From positions 1 through 32,475 of the forward strand of contig CAYHVK010000025.1 in NCBI GenBank assembly GCA_964360255.1: a stretch of 32,475 nt of DNA. The letters run 5' to 3'. Numbering within the stretch: the stretch's first letter is position 1; the number at the start of each line of letters is the position of its first letter. Origin of the DNA: CAYHVK01 sp964360255. GTDB taxonomy: Bacteria; Bdellovibrionota; Bdellovibrionia; Bdellovibrionales; UBA1609. The notes below the pieces were generated by a model that saw only the letters and a program-made list of their open reading frames with translations, made no database searches and had not been told where the DNA came from. Made by a program: the position numbers and the translations under genes. This document shows positions 30,175-32,475 of this stretch, one piece after another.

Positions 30175-32106
30175 TTAGTTATCGCGTTTTTGTGCCTGAA
30201 TTAAGAAAGTAACTCTACGAGATTCTTCCAGAACATTATCTGGCGGAACATACGCTGATTTAACAAGCCCATTGAGAACATGGATGCTCTCAACATTGCT
30301 TTGTTGGGCCAAACTTAAAAGATGCCGTACCTGTTCAATCAAACGCTCTGGAGATTGTCCAAAAAGATCTGGGTCTGCATCTCCATCTGGTAGAGTTAAA
30401 ATATCCGGATGCTCAGTTAAAAGTTCATCACCTTTTATGTAAAGCTCTTCATAAAGCTTTTCACCTGGACGCAACCCAGTGAAAACAATTTGAATCTCTT
30501 CTTCTTTAAAACCTTTAAGAGTGATCATGGCTTTCGCCACATCTAAAATTTTAACCGGGTCACCCATTTTTAAAACATTGATCTCCCCGGGCTTAGCAAT
30601 CGTTGCGGCTTTAAGAACTAACGAAACTGCCTCAGGGATGGTCATAAAATAACGAGTCATATCTTGATGAGTGACAGTCACTGGCCCACCTTCATCAATC
30701 TGCTTTTCAAGCAATGGAATCAAACTACCACTTGATCCAAGGACGTTTCCAAAACGAACAGAAACATAGTGCTTAGATTCTGACTTGCCAAAAGCAGTAA
30801 CGAGAAGCTCACACACACGTTTAGTGGCACCCATAACTCCAGCCGGATTCACGGCTTTATCAGAAGAGATAAGAACAAAATAATCCGTTCCAACTTTTTG
30901 AGCGGCTTCTAAAACATTCAAAGTACTCAAAACATTATTTAAAATAGCTGAGTAGGGATTCGCTTCTACTAAGTGAACATGCTTGTAGGCGGCCGCATGA
31001 AAAATTACTTCGGGTCTAAAATCACGAATTCGGGTCTGAACAGCGGCCCCATCTTTTAAATCCAGCAATATCGGAATCACTCGCTCAGTATCAGTTGTTG
31101 AAAGGCGAAGCTCTTTATCGATCTCATAAAGATTAAGTTCTGAGTGATCTAAAATAGCTAAGCGAGAAGGGTCAGCTGCATGAACTTGGCGAGAGATCTC
31201 TTGGCCAATCGAGCCACCTGCCCCCGTCACCAAAACTCTTTTGCCTTTAATCAGACTACGAAGAGCGGTTAAATCTACTTCGCGAACAGATCTGTTTAAT
31301 AAATCAGAAAGATTAATCTTACGTTCGATAACAACTTCTTTAGTCGCTTTCTGACCAATCCATGAATCCACTCGTCTTGGCATAATGTTAAAGCGACGAG
31401 CGATTTTCATAATTTCAAGAACGCGCTCAGATTTCATTGAATTCGAAGCTAAGATCAACTGAGTAATATTCAACCGCTGCAATAAGCTCTCAAGATCATC
31501 AAAAGAGCCAAGAACGCGAACACCTGCAATCGAGAGCCCTACTTTGCGAGGATCATCATCAATAAAACCTAAAAGAAAAGAGTCCTGCGAGCGATCAGCC
31601 AAGTAACGATTGCCAAGCATTTTTCCGTTCGTACCGGCTCCGTAAATTAAAGTTCGTCGACCATCACGATAACCTTTTCTGTCATGAGATTCGTAGAGAA
31701 TACGGCGCAGAAGGCGCGAAGAAAGAACCCCGACTAAAACAATAACCGTATCTATTAAATAAACTGAGCGCGGCAATCTTCCCAACTCTTCACCTAAGAA
31801 AAAGCTAGCCGCAATAATTAAACCCGATGAGGCCACTACGGCACGAGTAATTTTAACCACATCCGCAACAGAGAAATAACGCCAGAGAATGGAATAGACA
31901 TCAAAAACAACAAACACACTTAAGCGAATAGCGATAATAACCGGTAAATAAAATAGAACTGTTGTGTAATGGGAAGCCAGCTTCTCATCGAGCCCCACGC
32001 GCAAAAATAAGCTCATGTAGACCGAAGCACCAATAACCAGAATATCCGGCAGAAGATGGCGGTAACTCATAACTCGCACTGAATTTAAGATTCTTTTTAG
32101 AAGCAT
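30175..32106 (-). CDS. Membrane nucleotide-sugar 4,6-dehydratase (FlaA1/CapD/WbpM/PglF type)
   Basis: 643 residues. Four N-terminal transmembrane helices (~18-150), a first Rossmann-like domain (~150-280, LIYGAGTNGKMLGNRYL), then the catalytic SDR domain from ~290: LVTGAGGSIGQEISRQ, HAAAYKHVHLVE, ISSDKAVNPAGVMGATKRV. Met stands where classic SDRs have Tyr (MGATK), which is normal for this group. It makes 4-keto-6-deoxy UDP-N-acetylhexosamine, precursor of amino sugars such as bacillosamine, FucNAc or QuiNAc. GGGAG lies eight bases before the ATG. It sits between the WecA-like transferase and galE in one operon. Confidence 0.94.
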   Translation of the reverse strand: MLLKRILNSVRVMSYRHLLPDILVIGASVYMSLFLRVGLDEKLASHYTTVLFYLPVIIAIRLSVFVVFDVYSILWRYFSVADVVKITRAVVASSGLIIAASFFLGEELGRLPRSVYLIDTVIVLVGVLSSRLLRRILYESHDRKGYRDGRRTLIYGAGTNGKMLGNRYLADRSQDSFLLGFIDDDPRKVGLSIAGVRVLGSFDDLESLLQRLNITQLILASNSMKSERVLEIMKIARRFNIMPRRVDSWIGQKATKEVVIERKINLSDLLNRSVREVDLTALRSLIKGKRVLVTGAGGSIGQEISRQVHAADPSRLAILDHSELNLYEIDKELRLSTTDTERVIPILLDLKDGAAVQTRIRDFRPEVIFHAAAYKHVHLVEANPYSAILNNVLSTLNVLEAAQKVGTDYFVLISSDKAVNPAGVMGATKRVCELLVTAFGKSESKHYVSVRFGNVLGSSGSLIPLLEKQIDEGGPVTVTHQDMTRYFMTIPEAVSLVLKAATIAKPGEINVLKMGDPVKILDVAKAMITLKGFKEEEIQIVFTGLRPGEKLYEELYIKGDELLTEHPDILTLPDGDADPDLFGQSPERLIEQVRHLLSLAQQSNVESIHVLNGLVKSAYVPPDNVLEESRRVTFLIQAQKRDN

Positions 32107-32149
32107 GATTTGTTCTCCCAGATAACCAGAGGCACGTCAATTTAGCCTT

Positions 32150-32475
32150 CTAATTGGGCTTAATTCCGGCTTTAAAATAGAACGCGAATGCTAAAAGAGG
32201 TAATGCTGAAAGGCCTAATAATCCCCACCCTAATTCAGGGCGATTCAGAGCATAGAGGGCTAAAGGTAAGAGCCATAATAAATTAACAGCCATATAAACC
32301 ATAGAGACTTGAGCATGGCTGAAACCACTCTGAACCGCGTGCTGATAAGCATGATCTCTATGCGCTAGATACACCTTCTGCTTACGTGAACCACGAACGA
32401 GAAGTGTATAGGTTGTATCAAGCAAGAAGCTCATATGATGTATAAAAATAATAGGGAGGATTAAGCCAACACTGA
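32150..32475 (-). CDS. WecA/MraY-family undecaprenyl-phosphate sugar-1-P transferase (N-terminus outside the window)
   Basis: The C-terminal ~108 residues of a polytopic glycosyltransferase family 4 enzyme; the frame stays open to the edge (SVGLILPIIFIHHMSFLLD...). FLLDTTYTLLVRG and the AHRDHAYQHAVQSGFSHAQV loop, with the HRxHAYQ motif, are those of the WecA/WbpL/TuaG group; two transmembrane helices and a short basic end follow. It would load the first sugar phosphate onto the lipid carrier, using the product of the adjacent dehydratase. First visible gene of the leftward operon, 43 bases before the dehydratase. Confidence 0.85.
   Translation of the reverse strand, partial: SVGLILPIIFIHHMSFLLDTTYTLLVRGSRKQKVYLAHRDHAYQHAVQSGFSHAQVSMVYMAVNLLWLLPLALYALNRPELGWGLLGLSALPLLAFAFYFKAGIKPN

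Noticed and set aside
30900..31300. Met in place of catalytic Tyr in the dehydratase (MGATK) as a loss of function
   Set aside because: This substitution is normal in the FlaA1/CapD/WbpM/PglF group.

Overview
The window looks like the chromosome of a Gram-negative bacterium of the Bdellovibrionota (Bdellovibrio and relatives). The basis is a TIGR02147-family regulator beside secreted proteins, a lipoprotein with a 'FQNC' lipobox, a large single-type porin, a membrane pyrophosphatase and many short secreted proteins of unknown function. This is a family-content judgement; genus was not determined. Both ends are cut: metG lacks its 5' part on the left, and a WecA/MraY-type glycosyltransferase lacks its N-terminus on the right.

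Layout. 1-7500 is mostly housekeeping: partial metG, the ion-pumping pyrophosphatase hppA, a THUMP RNA methyltransferase, a nitrilase-family amidase with small secreted neighbours, and a divergent ribosomal-protein locus (rpmB-rplX leftward, rpsR rightward) away from the usual ribosomal operons. 7500-10300 holds three small genes of unknown function and a major porin with its own terminator. At 10629-10705 is a complete tRNA-Pro(UGG). It is followed by about 500 bases without a gene: first a GC-richer patch full of inverted repeats that contains an inverted partial copy of the tRNA T-arm, then a very AT-rich patch.

11222-14457 is the most distinctive part. It reads lipoprotein, intrinsic terminator, TIGR02147 regulator, paralogous lipoprotein (ATGA overlap), outer-membrane beta-barrel. 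The two lipoproteins are diverged copies, both ending in an Asp-rich tail, and the regulator lies between them. I read this as a regulator plus surface-protein cassette of unknown function, possibly acquired next to the tRNA.

14700-22600 holds a lipoprotein alpha/beta hydrolase, a DUF3015-DUF4105 (Lnb-like) pair with a GTGA overlap, exonuclease III with a DOMON-like protein, the helicase HrpB and a His/Pro-rich secreted protein. 22600-29200 contains an FAD oxidoreductase fused to a Rieske domain, preceded by a folded leader with a textbook intrinsic terminator just before the ribosome-binding site (a strong attenuator or riboswitch candidate), then a hybrid histidine kinase, a PA14-like lipoprotein, a small secreted protein, an RluA-type pseudouridine synthase and a UPF0270 protein. 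29190-32475 is a leftward surface-polysaccharide operon: WecA-like transferase, FlaA1/CapD-type nucleotide-sugar dehydratase, galE.
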